From Hetaerina americana (Eukaryota > Arthropoda > Insecta > Odonata > Calopterygidae), in the NCBI GenBank assembly GCA_022747635.1, contig JAKTNV010000004.1, positions 89,096,552 through 89,160,551 on the forward strand: DNA of 64,000 bases, written 5' to 3'. Shown here one piece after another: positions 11,056-22,499 of the stretch (position 1 is its first letter; every line of letters starts with the position of its first letter). The translations under genes were made by a program, and so were the position numbers. The notes beneath the pieces are model-generated. The model was given only the letters and a program-made list of their open reading frames with translations, was not told where the DNA came from and did no database searches.

Positions 11056-11830
11056 GTCTATATAAATACGATATATATCTACCTCACTGGAGTAGCTAGC
11101 TCTATGGGCGACTTGAGTTTGGGATACGTCGGGCATTCAAGACCTTCCGCGTTCCATTTGAAGTGGATGCTCTCGAGTTCGAGAGTCAAGGCGTGATCCG
11201 GCGAGCGCTAAAATACCTGCCCTTGTACTTCGCTCGGTGTTGCGATATGTTCGCTCTTCGTTCGTCTAAGCCTTTGATGCCCTCCTCGTTTTTTGTTAAA
11301 TTGTCGTCATCAACCGAATCCCACGAATTTTCCGTGAGTTGGAGCGGCATCAAATGCATATTTGCCGTAGAGATACGGACGGCAGTCTTCCTTTCTCTTT
11401 GAGCCCGCTTCCTCTAATCGTTCGGCCCCCCTCACTCCACTCCACCCTTTGACGCCTTGATTCCGCGCGCAAAGGAAAACGGCAGCGGCATCCAGTCCTT
11501 TCATGACGCCCGCGGAGTCCACCCGCTCCTCCCTAGGCACGCGCGCCCTTCCGACCGCTCCGCTCGTCACCCGCCGACCATTACCATTGTTCTTCTGTGA
11601 AAGAGGTGAAACGGAAGTTGTTCTATCGCTTACGCATTTAGCAGTGCCTTTGATATCCCATGGCGTCACACTCATAGCATTATTTTTACGATCGGTCTTC
11701 AGACTTTGGCTTCGACCATTCGGGCCGCAAATGGGTATACGCTCGGTGGTAATTCGATTTCTGAGACAACCTGAAAGTTTAAGACCTATGGCACGGTAAA
11801 CTTGGTTCTGGAAAAGCAAGTACAACGCAC
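11056..11830. other. GC-rich block without coding evidence
   Basis: Frames at 11310-11825 (minus, 171 codons) and 11503-11799 (plus) overlap antisense to each other. Neither shows a domain, signal peptide or repeat, so I call neither a gene. The CpG-dense core is about 11410-11590. Confidence 0.4.
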
Positions 11831-12037
11831 CTGATATCCATGCGGCGTTAGAGCTCCGTGATCCAAGGGTTTCATTGGCGCGCTCAGTGACGATGTATTA
11901 ATTGAAGATTTTGCCATATGGAAATTAAAGATTTTGTTTGATTTATCATTCGAATTTAAGTGTTTGGTTCGGACTTGTATAGTGAGAATACGGTGGGAAA
12001 TGTTTTGCATCTTTGATTGCTGAGGAGAATGAAATTA

Positions 12038-12845
12038 CGAGGGCTGTCCAGAAAGTAACCTTCGTTTTCGTGTAGTGTGAGAATTAGAGAGGGAAGCCGA
12101 ATGGTCGCTGTATTGACGCACGCAGTGTGTCAGTAGGCCTCGAGCTGCCCTGGTCGGAAGGTCGTGCCGCTTGTAGTTAATTTACAATATATGAATACAA
12201 ATAAATAATACAATTCCCGCCAAATGTGAAGCTCGTTCCGTGATAAGTTTTTTACTGATAAAAAAACTTCAAAGTTGCTGACATTCATCGGGAAATTTGT
12301 ACTCGGTACGGACCAAACGTGATGAGTGACAAGAGTTGTGCGTCAGTGTTGTCGTTTGTTTAAGAGTGAGCACAAATATCCATGATGATGACAGAAGTGC
12401 GCCACACGCCCTTGCGGCGGCTTGCGGGGTATTATGTAGATGTAATTGTAGATGAAGTGGCCGCCTGTCAGTGGTGAACAATGGGCAGAAGGTTCGTGAA
12501 AACTGGCGTTTTGCGATATCTGAAATCTTAAGACGGTGTTCCATCGATTTCTACAACTCTGTTGCATGGAAACACTACTGGAAAGTTAGGCTATTACATG
12601 TATTGTGCTCGTCTCGACGAGGAACCACCAGATGCCGTCATCGGTTAGGAGCGATCTCAGGTGGCAGAATTTTATGCTGAAGGAATTCGTGAACTAGTTC
12701 AGAGATATGACAAATGTTAACATCTGTTTGGCGTATGCATAAAATAGTAGAGATATGTAGTGTAGAATGAAAATAATGAATGTTCTCTATCTATTCCAGT
12801 GTATTTTTTATAACATTACGGAGATTAATATCTGGACAGCCCTCG
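12038..12845 (+). mobile_element. Decayed mariner-type element with inverted ends
   Basis: CGAGGGCTGTCCAGA begins at 12038 and its reverse complement ends at 12845. Both ends are flanked by TA, the mariner target. At about 12655-12740 the plus strand encodes a mariner C-terminus (EFYAEGIRELVQRYDKC, stop, then a GVCIK-like end), compatible with the YDKCL..GDYVEK ending of the element at 32030. The catalytic region is missing or unrecognisable. A LINE family 1 tail lies inside at 12400-12452. At 808 bp it is well short of a ~1.3-kb autonomous mariner. Confidence 0.7.
12400..12452 (+). mobile_element. LINE family 1 tail nested in a mariner relic
   Basis: GCCACACGCCCTTGCGG, GGCTTGCGGGGTATTATG and TAGATGTAATTGTAGATG match the 3' end of the family including its TGTAGATG-type terminal repeat. 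It is only about 50 bases long. Confidence 0.6.
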
Positions 12846-12869
12846 TAGCTTTGACTTTAAAGTATGACC

Positions 12870-13170
12870 TTGATCGGGAATGTATAGTTGCGGCCTGCCA
12901 TGGTTCAGTGCAGGCAGGTAACTGGTGCCAGGTGGAAGGCAGCTTTTGCACCCTGCGTTGCCCACTCTGGGCCGGGCGCGAATCTCGCCGACAGAGGTTT
13001 GTCCTCATGTTTACATTTGGGAGCGCCGCCGGCAGAGGGCGTGGTATCGCGTTCATTTCCAGGGCCGGGCTTCGCTCCACCGTGTGCGATGTCCGTCTAG
13101 GGCGCGTCATTCGTCGTGATTTACTCCTGGCGCGCGTTCACACGTCCCCAAGGGGCACAATGGTTGTTTC
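12870..13170. other. GC/CpG-rich block; CTCF-like site
   Basis: A GC-rich block between two mariners. CCGGCAGAGGGCGT at 13029-13042 matches the general CTCF core CCASYAGRKGGCRS at 12 of 14 positions. Open frames (12767-13237 plus, 12808-13110 minus) overlap antisense and carry no recognised domain. Confidence 0.35.
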
Positions 13171-13246
13171 CCGTCGTTGGAAAAATTCCCTTTATTTCTG
13201 TAGGCCCCCAATTTTGACCGATGGGGAGTTGAAATAATACTTAATA

Positions 13247-14578
13247 CTACCTTGATCAAAAATTTCCCGGAATTTATTCAGAAAATTAAAAATACAAGTT
13301 TATTCATCTAAATCTATATTGTCCCCTTCAAAGTAATCCCCATCGACTGCAACACACTTATGCCAGCGCTTGATCCAATCCTCGAAACATTTTTTATATT
13401 CGGTTTTCGGTATGTCCATCAGTGCTTCCTGCGATTTTTCCATTACTTCCTCTCGGCTGCTAAAACGCGTTCCCCGTAATGGTTTTTTAACTCGATTGAA
13501 CAGAAAGAAGTCACAGGGAGCCAAATCAGGTGAATTCGGTGGCTGTTGGATGGTATCTGTTGCATTTTTCGTCAAAAAATTACGAATAATGATAGCACTG
13601 TGCGACGGTGCGTTATCATGGTGCAAAATCCACGAGTTTTCTGCCCACATTTCTGGTCTCTTTCGGCGAATTGCTTCACGCAAACGTCTCATAACGCCCA
13701 AATAATACTCTTTGTTTACTGTCTGGCCTTCTGGCAAAAATTCATGATGCACTACACCGTTGTAATCCATGAAAACCGTCAGCATTGCCTTCTTTTTTGA
13801 CTGAAAACGACGTGGTTTTTTTGGTCTCGGCTCATTTGGTGAACGCCATTCACTTGCCTGATGTCTGGATTGCGTGTCGTACTCATAAACCCACGTCTCG
13901 TCTCCAGTAATGATCCTTTTGATGAATGTGGGATCGGATTCAGCCTCGCAAATCATGTCTTTTGCGACGTCAACACGGTCTCTTTTTTGCATGAAATTGA
14001 GGTCTTTGAGGCACCAACTTTGCTGCTACACGACGGAAACCCAAATCATTAACCACAATGTCTTGGGCGGATCCATAGGCAATGTTCAAGTCCTCCGCTA
14101 TTTCTCTGATGGTTAATTTGAGGTTATTGACCAACATTTCTTTTACTTTATCAATTTTTTCACCGACTTTCGATGTCGATGGTCTGCCACTGCGTTCATC
14201 ATCTTCGATTGACTCACGACCACTTCTGAACCGCTCGTGCCACTGGTAAACGACCGTTTTTTTAGAGAATCGTTGCCGAAACACTTTTCCAACATTTCCA
14301 ACGTCCGTGCGCCACTAAATCCGTTTTTTACGCAAAATTTAATACAAGTTCGTTGTTGCAAATTTAAATCCATTTCTGAAATTGTAAAAAATCGCCAACA
14401 CACACAGAGATAGATGTACTCTTGGCTACGTATCTTTTGCAAATGTCAAGTTATGACACTAAGATTTAAAGGGAATATCAACAACAGATGTACCAATTTA
14501 ACAAAAAAAACAGAACTCAAATCGGAACGATGGGAGCGCCACACGGTGGTTATTCCGGGAACTTTTTGATCAAGGTAG
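13247..14578 (-). mobile_element. Mariner element, nearly complete (1332 bp)
   Basis: The ends are inverted repeats of about 27 bp (CTACCTTGATCAAAAA then TTCCCGGAAT) that differ at one base. Both are flanked by TA at 13245-13246 and 14579-14580, the expected mariner target duplication. The length is that of autonomous mariners. The transposase gene is on the minus strand and is broken by two frameshifts. Confidence 0.93.
13300..14373 (-). pseudogene. Mariner transposase, DD34D, two frameshifts
   Basis: The likely start is the Met of MDLNLQQRTCIKFC at 14373. The N-terminal half has the helix-turn-helix and linker, including QWHERFRSGRESIEDDERSG, IREIAEDLNI and KLVP. The C-terminal half (13300-13992) is uninterrupted and holds the catalytic residues: Asp in ITGDETWVYEYD, Asp in HHDNAPSH, and Asp in SPDLAPCDFFLF. 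There are 34 residues between the second and third Asp, the mariner DD34D spacing. Frame changes occur near 14262, in a 7-base homopolymer, and near 14005. About 345 residues in total is a normal length. As written it cannot make a full transposase; an assembly error in the homopolymer is possible for the first break. Confidence 0.92.
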
Positions 14579-15028
14579 TATGTTTGTTAATTGAATTCTA
14601 AGGAGTCATTAAAATTCCTTCGTACAGCGTTTGTTTATAAATATTAGTTTAACTTTGATATGGGGCGTATGGCTCGGAAACATAGTCGTTGTCACTGGAA
14701 GCCAAACATAGACGGGACGCCTATGAGATGTTGGGCTGGAGAGGAATACTTATGGGTAAGAAAACAAATTAGGTGTTCTAGGCAGCGCAAGGGAAGGTGG
14801 AAGTGTATCGGTCAGAAATTGGAAAAATGTAAGAGAAGTTGATGTTTCTCGTTCACTTTTCAAGAACCTTGTGATTGAGCGGCAGTGGACTTTGGCGGCG
14901 GGCGGTGAGGGGAGGGCGTTGCGTAGGGGTGAGGAGGTGCCTGCGTCAAACCTTCTTGGGAGCACTCTCTAATCGGGGGGACTATTGCTTGTGATAGTCA
15001 CTCATTGAGTGTTCCAAATTAGGTGTGG
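14579..15028. other. No recognised gene; short GC-rich patch
   Basis: GC-rich at about 14875-14965. No coding motif. Confidence 0.4.
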
Positions 15029-15040
15029 CTCTGGAGCAAG

Positions 15041-15343
15041 GGGGATCGAGATGGTGCGGGGGCTAACGTACTGGCTTCCCACCCTGAGGGCGCGGGTTCA
15101 AATCCCGGCGGTGTTGAATATTTTCAGAGGTATCTCGATCCCTACTTGAGGTTCTTTGTGGAGGGCACTTTGAGTGAGTACGACGTCCGTCGGATGGGAC
15201 GTTAAACTGCGGACCCCTTGGCGCCTTTCGCAAAGAGTAGGCCAATGCCGACGCCGGGTTTCTATCCACCCTTCATCCTTTCCTGTCCATCCCCTATTGC
15301 GAAAATGACCTCAGCTGTCGGTCGCCTCCCCTCAAAACTACTA
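15041..15343 (+). mobile_element. SINE family A, full copy with 12-bp target duplication
   Basis: A tRNA-like head (GATCGAGATGGTGCGGGGGC as box A region, GCGGGTTCAAATCCCGGC as box B region) is followed by a body containing ATCCCTACTTGAGG, CCGTCGGATGGGACGTTAAA, CCCCTTGGCGCCTTTCG and GCCGACGCCGGGTTTC. CTCTGGAGCAAG flanks the element perfectly on both sides (15029-15040 and 15344-15355), a clean target-site duplication. A second, more diverged copy lies inverted at 61500-61757. Transcription would be by RNA polymerase III (family knowledge). Confidence 0.88.
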
Positions 15344-15419
15344 CTCTGGAGCAAGTAGCTGTGAATTTTATCGCGTTCTAAAGTAAAAAATACAAATGGG
15401 TTATGTCCAGTAATTGGTG

Positions 15420-16230
15420 GAAGTTAAGGCATGGAAAATTGAGGAATATTTCTCAGTCTCTGAGGATTCCTAAAGAAAGAGGGCCTTTCAGACTTTACAA
15501 CAACGTCATATCTTTTTACAACAAGTGAACCTCGTTTCGACGGCGCATCGTCGTTTGGGAAAATGTTTCCGCCGGTCGATTCTTCTTCTCCTCGTGCCAA
15601 TTGGTCTTCTCCTCCGGCACTACGGGCGAGGGCAGTCGCCTCGGTGCCGCCCCACCCCCTTCGGTCCGCCCCTGATTCCGAGTCGAGGGACACTCGTCAC
15701 CCCCTTTGCCTTGCGCTCCCGAAAAAAGGAAATTGCACTTCTCTTCCTTTTTTCATTCCGGAGGGCGTTGACGTCATTTCTCATCAGCCACCACCTCGTC
15801 TACTCCACTCCTCCTTCCCCCCTTGCCTCAATCCCTTCGCCTTTTCAGCCCTGCCTCCCCCCCCTCGGCTCCTTGTGTCCCTTCTCTCGCCTCGAATCCC
15901 ACCTCACGCTTTCCTACCACTCTCAGGCCTCGCCCGCACCCCTTGCCCCCTCTTCTCTCTCTCCCATATTTATGGCCCTTATAGTGAGTCCTTTCCGTTC
16001 TCCCACACTCGCTCGCATCTCACCATTACATCTAAGACTCTCTTGTCTTGGATTCGCGGTGAGTCGATATTGTCCTCGATCCGCTATAAAAAACATCTTG
16101 CTTTTCCGAATGGTGCGCCCAATATTTCTTCCGGTTCCTCTTCCGCCGAAATTTTCCGCAGTGCGTTTTTTTGACGCCTGGCACGATTTTGTTGGTGGCG
16201 TTGACCCTTGTGCGAGCGCTGATTGACGTT
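15420..16230. other. GC- and pyrimidine-rich block, no supported gene
   Basis: Two plus-strand frames of 233 and 203 codons overlap over about 600 bases, and both are proline-, serine- and leucine-rich. That reflects C+T-rich composition on the plus strand (strongest at 15780-15960) rather than coding. A CRE palindrome lies at 15769-15776. TTCGCGGTGAGT at about 16056 resembles a splice donor, so a non-coding first exon is possible but unproven. Confidence 0.4.
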
Positions 16231-17690
16231 CAATATGCTCTCTGTCATGCATCCGGGGAATCCGTGAGCACGTTGATCTCTAGAGCGAATGTCATATTTG
16301 CTGTACAATGATCTTCCTATAATTCAACTTCCCGTGGATGCATTGTTTCTATAGCGCATGCTCTGCGTCCAGTGGTGTCAGTAATTCGATTGTCCTACTA
16401 AAACTTAGGGTGAAAATTCGGGTAGGAAATTTGCCGTTTATTCCGTTTTACTATGGCCAAAATGTTGCGCTCCAACCATATTAGTTCGAAAGACGTAATT
16501 CGTTAATCCAAATTTTCTATATTCGAAGTAACTATCCAAATTCGAAAGAAACCTGACAAATATAATAAAAATGTCGGCATGCAAAGTGAAATTGTTATGT
16601 TAATACTTTTCAATATGGCGTCTTCTTGCGGTTTTTTTACATTTGGTAGTTAAAATAATGGCTACGCTGTTATCCCATCTTCGCGCGGAGAAATTAGTCA
16701 ATATCAATTTAGAATTAAAAAGAGTGACAGACTTCATGGGTGCTTTTCTACGCTATTTACTCAAATAAATGCAACCGGTGTCACCTAAAGAAGGCATCTT
16801 GCAGCTAACTGAAACGTCCATCTCAATATATTGGAAGCGTGAGCTGGAGAGGGAGGGTTATTTTGAGGGGAAGAAGCATGGTGGGGCATAGGGGGGTGAC
16901 GGAGAGAAGGCAGAACGCTGGGCCTAGGGAAGGCGGTGGGTAAGTTAAGCGTAAACGGACGAATGATGCGAGGAGTCGTCCAGAAGAGGACGACCGATGG
17001 AAGGTAGCATGTCAGCGTGTCAACATGCGGCCCTTTAAAAACTATGAGGGGGCGAGGGAGAACATGATTGACTGGGGATGCCGCACATTACATTAGGATA
17101 GTAGATGGTGTTTGAGACCCAGAAACTGACCCCTCCCTCCCTTGGCCAAGGTTCCGTGGCGGTTGGGAAAGCAGGAGGGCGGGTTTCTGAGCTAGAGGGA
17201 CCGGGGAGGAGGGAAGGTTGCTCATGGAGTGAACTATATAAGGGGAAGGAAATTGGTGGAAAGTGAAGTAGAGGAAGTTGGGATTGGTCGTCATCGAGAA
17301 AATATTAGGCACTCAAGTCATTTGGGAACTTACAACCTGCTTCAATGCATCCATTTTTAAATCGTTTGATAAGGACTGTAGAATTCGAGGCCGGAATTTG
17401 CTGCTATTAGCAATGTACAATAAATTTTAAGTGAATGGGTGCGCAGTATAGGTGTTTTCAAAATAGCTCACATGTTCCCTGAAGTGTTTCAGGACACTTA
17501 TGCTTTATACTCTGTGTATATGTTGATTCCCTGACATTATTATAGCAATTAGGGGGAAATATCGAATCGTTGCGTCACCGTCACGCAAGTATCGGTTTAC
17601 CCGGGGAAGGTATATATATATATGTTCACCTGAAATCGTAATTAATGTTAAGTGGAGAATAAACGACGAATTATAAAATGGTGTTCGCGA
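16231..17690. other. No recognised gene; purine-rich patch and one Penelope-like motif
   Basis: 16785-16823 holds CTAAAGAA, a weak hairpin region, then GAAACGTC, resembling a decayed Penelope-type terminal motif. 16840-17010 is strongly purine-rich on the plus strand. No motif-bearing frame was found. Confidence 0.35.
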
Positions 17691-17694
17691 TATT

Positions 17695-18125
17695 CTGTTG
17701 GAGCTCAAGCATAGGTTAGTCATTGATGGAATTAGATCCAATTTTGTGAAAGTAGCCTCTGGTGCTCCAGGCGGAATCGTGTTTAGTCCTCTCCTTTTTT
17801 CTCGACAGTGACATCTATTTTAATATAACCAACAAGGACCGATTTTTCTCTGATGGCACAGTCATCTTCCTGGATATTTATAACGAAACTCACTGTGAGG
17901 ATCTCAACAATATTATTATTATCCCCATTGTACTACGGTGGGAGAGATCATGCCAATAAATTTATAGAGACTAAGTGTAGAATAGATAGATTCAAGATGT
18001 TATTTTTCCACGAACGATAAGGGACCAGAATAACATTGTCCGACCGCCTTAAAATTAGTCTGGTGTGTATTCACCCCCCGCCACACACACGAGCGGTGTA
18101 TTTCTGGGTACTGAAATATCTCTCT
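17695..18125 (+). mobile_element. LINE family 1, internally deleted 3' fragment
   Basis: It begins with RT motif B-like sequence (VASGAPGGIVFSPLLF, compare TSGVPQ..IGPL in the family) and the palm region (RFFSDGTVIFLDIYNE, where FADDA is expected). It then jumps to the tail: ATTGTACTACGGTGGGAGAG, CCACGAACGATAAGGGACC and GTCTGGTGTGTATTCACCCC. The segment between the palm and the end of the ORF is missing compared with the copy at 29870. Confidence 0.65.
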
Positions 18126-19469
18126 ATCTCAGTACATTTGTGTCAGGTGTGGCGTCTCCAATGAAATCTGAAATCGTGCGATATTGAATGTACATTCAAA
18201 GAAATTCATACACGCTAAGATTTGTAGATTGGGGGGGGGGGCGCAAACGTCAGACCTAACACGGGTACAACGTGGCAAATCGGGCTGTAATTGTTGAATG
18301 ATTCCGGGGACGTGTTTTTGTTCGACAGCAAATTAGTTGTGGTCGAGGCACTAGGCGTTCCCATGCGCCCAAACCGTCATGTGTTTGAACGACCCAGACG
18401 GCCAGAGCATAGCATCTGAACGCAAGTGAGCGTCACATTCACTTGTCTCATGTTTTTTCATCGTACAAATATTTATTATAATGTTGAGAATATTTTTTGC
18501 TATTTAAAAGGAGTATTGCTATTCTTTTGTTTGACTAAATCGATTTTTAGTTGAATCTAGACTTTGGTATACAAACTATATTTGTAAAGATTGTATTAAC
18601 TCATCTATATCATAAATATCTGAAAACATATGTTGAAAAGAGAATTAATTTTGGTTTGGATGACATCGAAATGGCGTAAGAGTTTGCCATTTCAGTATGG
18701 GGCCATCCGGCAACTGGCTAAATAGACATCGTGTGGGTTCAACGTTATATCGTGGCAGTATTTCTAGTCTCCAATTACGTACACGTATGCAACTGATAGC
18801 ACAGCGAGAAATCAAGGGACTGCCCTACTGAGCGGTTGTAGAAGGAATCTTTTTTCCTCGCGCGTCTTTCGTGACCGCAACAACATGCATGACAGTTGGA
18901 ATTTCCGAAAGGAAATCGATTATAATTATCCAATACCGTATTTACCGATCGCCTGCGCCGGCTTGCCAGGGGCCTTGTCCCGCCGAACGTCCTCGTGTTG
19001 GTGTTGGATGGAGGCAATCTCCAAGAAGTAGCATCTGAATGACACTGGAAAATCCCTTTCCCGAAAAAGTCAAAACAAGCCATTAACTATGTGCCAAAAT
19101 CCGATCCATTTGAATAGCGGAAACGGTGGGATGTTAGGAAAAATTACTTCAAATCCTGTGATTTTGGGAGGGAAAATCTAACAAATGTACGCTTATGATT
19201 TCATTATTTCCAAATCATAACTTGTTCAATTCTTTCTTGGAAAATTAATTACGTAATGGTATACGTTGTGTTGCTGTTATTGATTCTTATTTTAAGCACT
19301 GAAATCGAGAGGTTTAATGATAGTGTTAGTCAATTTGCAGGTACAGGTAAGCTATATCCCACTCTATAATTATTTTTTTTGTTCCCTTGCTGCTAATTTC
19401 AATTGTAATGACTTTTTCCCGTGGGAAACCGGATAAACAGGGAAGGTAAATAAACCCAGAACTGCTGAT
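18126..19469. other. No recognised feature
   Basis: An 11-base G run lies at 18231-18241. A minus-strand frame at 18775-19083 (102 codons, Cys/Arg-rich) has no recognisable domain. TTTGCAGGTACAGGTAAGC near 19336 places acceptor- and donor-like sequences together but has a weak pyrimidine tract. Confidence 0.4.
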
Positions 19470-19680
19470 AGCCTGCTGAAAAGTCACAAAAAGAGGAGAG
19501 CGCTTGTTCCTTACTCCAATACAGGGAAAGCAGCCATATGTGAGAACTACAGAAGAATAAGTTAGATTTAACGCGCGGTCTAATTGTTTCTCTGGCTTAT
19601 CAATAAGTTGATGGAGAGGAGAGTAAAATATTTCAGGGGATACTGAGTTTGGTCTCAGAAGGCAAAGACGGTGAAATCGG
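19470..19680 (+). mobile_element. LINE reverse-transcriptase fragment (family 2 type)
   Basis: A conceptual plus-strand translation shows ALVPYSNTGKAAICENYRRIS, then a stop, then LINKLMERRVKYF and VWSQKAKTVKSA. This is the order of the RT1-RT2 region in endonuclease-RT LINEs (LVPIxKxG..xxCxNYRxIS, NRMExx, QxGFRKG). It contains several stops and is short. The match is by eye. Confidence 0.45.
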
Positions 19681-20754
19681 CCGTCAAGGGTCGACCGTGG
19701 GTTTTTTAGGATTCATATACATCGATTACTTGCAAAAAGGAAAACCAATAAATGGAGAATGTCATGCAACGGGTAAAGTGTGCTGCGCTGATTTATTTCC
19801 TCCCTTGCACCGACCGCCCGCAGCCACGCAGAGATGAGCCCATTGGATTAAGCGCCTTATCGGGCAGGTGTGTGGCTTCAAACTCATGTAATATCTTCGA
19901 TATCCCTCAGCTACGCACAAAAAATAGAATTTTCTGCTAATGAGAACTTACTAGGAAACTATAGGTGACAAAGGGAGCCAAACTAGCCCTGTGTACCCTG
20001 ACCCTGAGAATTGCATGCTCGTAGGGCTTAAAATAGCAGTGATTACCCTGGTCGGTCGGCTGGCTGGTCCTTTGTCAGTATAAAACAACTAGTTTACCGA
20101 AGGCGGTTGTCTTAAGTCGGCACCAATAGTGACTGGTATCCAGCAACAAGAACTGTTCTCCCGAAGATTCGGCCTCTGGTTTCCAGGGTACTTGACCGAT
20201 TTCATTCCAATAAGACGCATGAGCTGGAGTGACCATGGGAATGAAAGGAGTATAACTGGAGTCGCATTAAGCATTTATCAGACTTATCTATCAACAGAAA
20301 CCCAAATAATTTCTAAGGCACGATGGAACGGTAGAAGAACAGACATTTCCTCTAATAGCGATGACCCGGGCATCCCTCAAGTTGTAACTCATCGTATCGT
20401 TAGTAAATGAATGCAAAATAAAGCTGCTAGGAGATGGTTATATCGTAAGCATCGTTATAACCGCTGAACGCCTTCTACGCTTGAAACATGTTTACTGGGC
20501 TATTATGCAGTCCAAAATAAATGATTCTTCCTGGAATTAGATAAGAGCAGATTCATATTTTTTTAGTTTTCTAGGTTATCGGCCACCTGCGCCAATACTT
20601 ATCCCCTTAGCACATGCAATATACATACATTTTCAGAATCAATAAACATTTGATTTCGTCAGTGCAATGCTAAAAAAAGAAGGGGAGAATATTGTTTAAA
20701 TATTGAGGACTGGTATTATAGTGATCCCTCAAAAAGATTTTTTTAAATTGATAT
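19681..20754. other. No recognised feature
   Basis: Open frames at 19649-19837 and 20129-20410 (plus) and 20089-20274 (minus) lack motifs I recognise. Confidence 0.4.
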
Positions 20755-20880
20755 TTTGATATTTTACTACCCTGCAAGCCATCGCTAGGATGTGTGACAG
20801 GGGCTGAATACACACTAAGTTTGACCAGAATATGACCCTACCGCGGTCGGACAATGTTTTTCTGGTCCCTAGGTTTCGTC
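20755..20880 (-). mobile_element. LINE family 1, 3' tail, inverted
   Basis: On the minus strand it reads GACCGCGGTAGGGTCATATT, then a TTAGTGTGTATTCAGCCCC variant, then GATGGCTTGCAGGGTAGT, matching the family tail in order. This is one of the few minus-strand family 1 copies. Confidence 0.7.
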
Positions 20881-20989
20881 GGGTGGCCGTAAAACCGGTC
20901 CTTAGTCACGCGAGGACATTTAACAATAATAGAGTTAATTTGTGTGGTTCCACTGATCATATCTAAACTGTGTAGATCGTTTCAGATTA

Positions 20990-21265
20990 AGGCGATTGCG
21001 ATGCAAGAAAATGCGGAGGTAGAGATTAAAAGAGGGAGAAGGGGAAAAGGTGAGATGGAAAAGGGGCGGCGGGGAGACAAAAGAAGGGGAGGGGGAGGAG
21101 CGTCGAAAAGAAAAGACAAGAAACAGGCGGAATTCATTGAGGAACTTGTTTTTTCAATTCATTTTCCATATCGCGGAGAAAGAGAGACCTCACCCGAAAG
21201 GTTGGACGGAGCGAAGATAATAATATTCCTAAGGCGAGAGGAAGGCGAGGGAGGGAGGTAGGCCT
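20990..21265. other. Purine-rich strand-asymmetric block
   Basis: The plus strand is dominated by G and A (clearest at 21020-21130), giving a Lys/Arg/Glu/Gly-rich frame (20944-21261) that looks compositional rather than coding. It does not match the purine-rich LINE family 2 sequence. Confidence 0.4.
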
Positions 21266-22099
21266 TTCCTTCTCTTTTCAACGGCCCACCCGGCACGTCA
21301 AATCTTACTCTAATTCGAGGACGAAGAATGGGAGGACGTTGGCGATCTTTTCTTTTAATTCAAGCGTAATTTAAATGAGGAAATGAAAAGAAAAGTGCCT
21401 TTCACGTCCAAATAATAAATGCCTAGTTTTCTTTCGAATCACTTTCATATTTGAAAAATGAATTATTGAGATAAAGGATGAGCTTGTATTTATTTAATAT
21501 CCACGCTTTGAATATACAAAATAGGATTAACGAAATGTGGTAATTTATATTCAAAATTATTGATTCAGAAGCGCTGGCGAATAGGTTGTAGGTTATCAGT
21601 CTTATTCTTACTTAGTAGCCGACGAACCATCCTTGTCATCGGTTAATTAAGTTTTTGTCGGAAATAATTGCGTTTGTTGACCGCGGGGCCATAGAAAAAT
21701 GATAACAAAGCCCTTCTCCCTAAAAAGCGGACTGTCGAATTTATTTCCCTTAAATATGCAGCATTTATATGGGATGTTCTGAAACTCCCTTCTCCAAACT
21801 GCGGGTGTCCCTTCTCGCGAGGCAGCCATCCGATATGGCTGACTCCCGAATCGCTGGGATAACACATGCGGAACAAATAAAGCCCCGTCCCATGATATAT
21901 AATGGCGATGCAACTCATTCTTGAGCATATTTGATATCAGAATAACTGTTAGCGACCCGGAAGGAAAGGAGAAGGAAAAATGCGTTTTTCTTTTTGATTC
22001 TTAGTAGCTTTGTTATAAATGTCATACTAGTATAACCTTAGATTATTGACCATCTTTTAACCGAACTCTTTTAACAAACTTAACTTTTGATGTTGCATG
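21266..22099. other. No recognised feature
   Basis: AT-rich. Two overlapping minus-strand frames at about 21643-21928 carry no motif I recognise. Confidence 0.4.
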
Positions 22100-22155
22100 C
22101 CTGGTGTGTAATGACTACCTACCACAAACCCTAGTTTGCAGAATACCAATTAGAT
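22100..22155 (+). mobile_element. LINE family 1, degenerate 3' tail
   Basis: CCTGGTGTGTAATGACTACC followed by CACAAACCCTAGTTTGCAGA parallels the family tail, but with internal loss of the GCGGTGG part. Confidence 0.45.
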
Positions 22156-22499
22156 AGAAAGATGAAATACCGAAACGCTCCCTGATTGCCGGAACGTCAC
22201 CAAGGGACGGGAGATTATGGCCAATGACATCACGCGTACCAACCGTGATAAACTGGAGACTTTGCTTGGTTACTTTGTAGGTTAGGAGGACGAGAACACG
22301 GTAGTTGGGTAAATGATTACAAAAATGTGTGAATAATTTACACAGTCTTTGTTATAACGTATTGGCAGCGAAAGAAGTCGGTCGGATCGAAAACGCGGGG
22401 AAAATATTTGTTTCACGTTTGAAATGCTCTCACGCGTTCCTTTACCACGGGGGACATGGGCGTGGTTAGTTGTCGTCCACCCCACGCTGGGGGGGGGGG

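Noticed and set aside
11310..11825. 171-codon minus-strand frame
   Set aside because: Overlaps a plus-strand frame of similar quality, and there is no recognisable domain.
15525..16226. Longest open frames (233 and 203 codons), candidate host gene
   Set aside because: They overlap in two frames over C+T-rich DNA, are Pro/Ser/Leu-rich without domains, and fit compositional bias rather than coding.
16785..16823. Hammerhead motif CTAAAGAA...GAAACGTC
   Set aside because: Stem II is weak, stem I does not pair and the core has a substitution; kept only as a possible relic.
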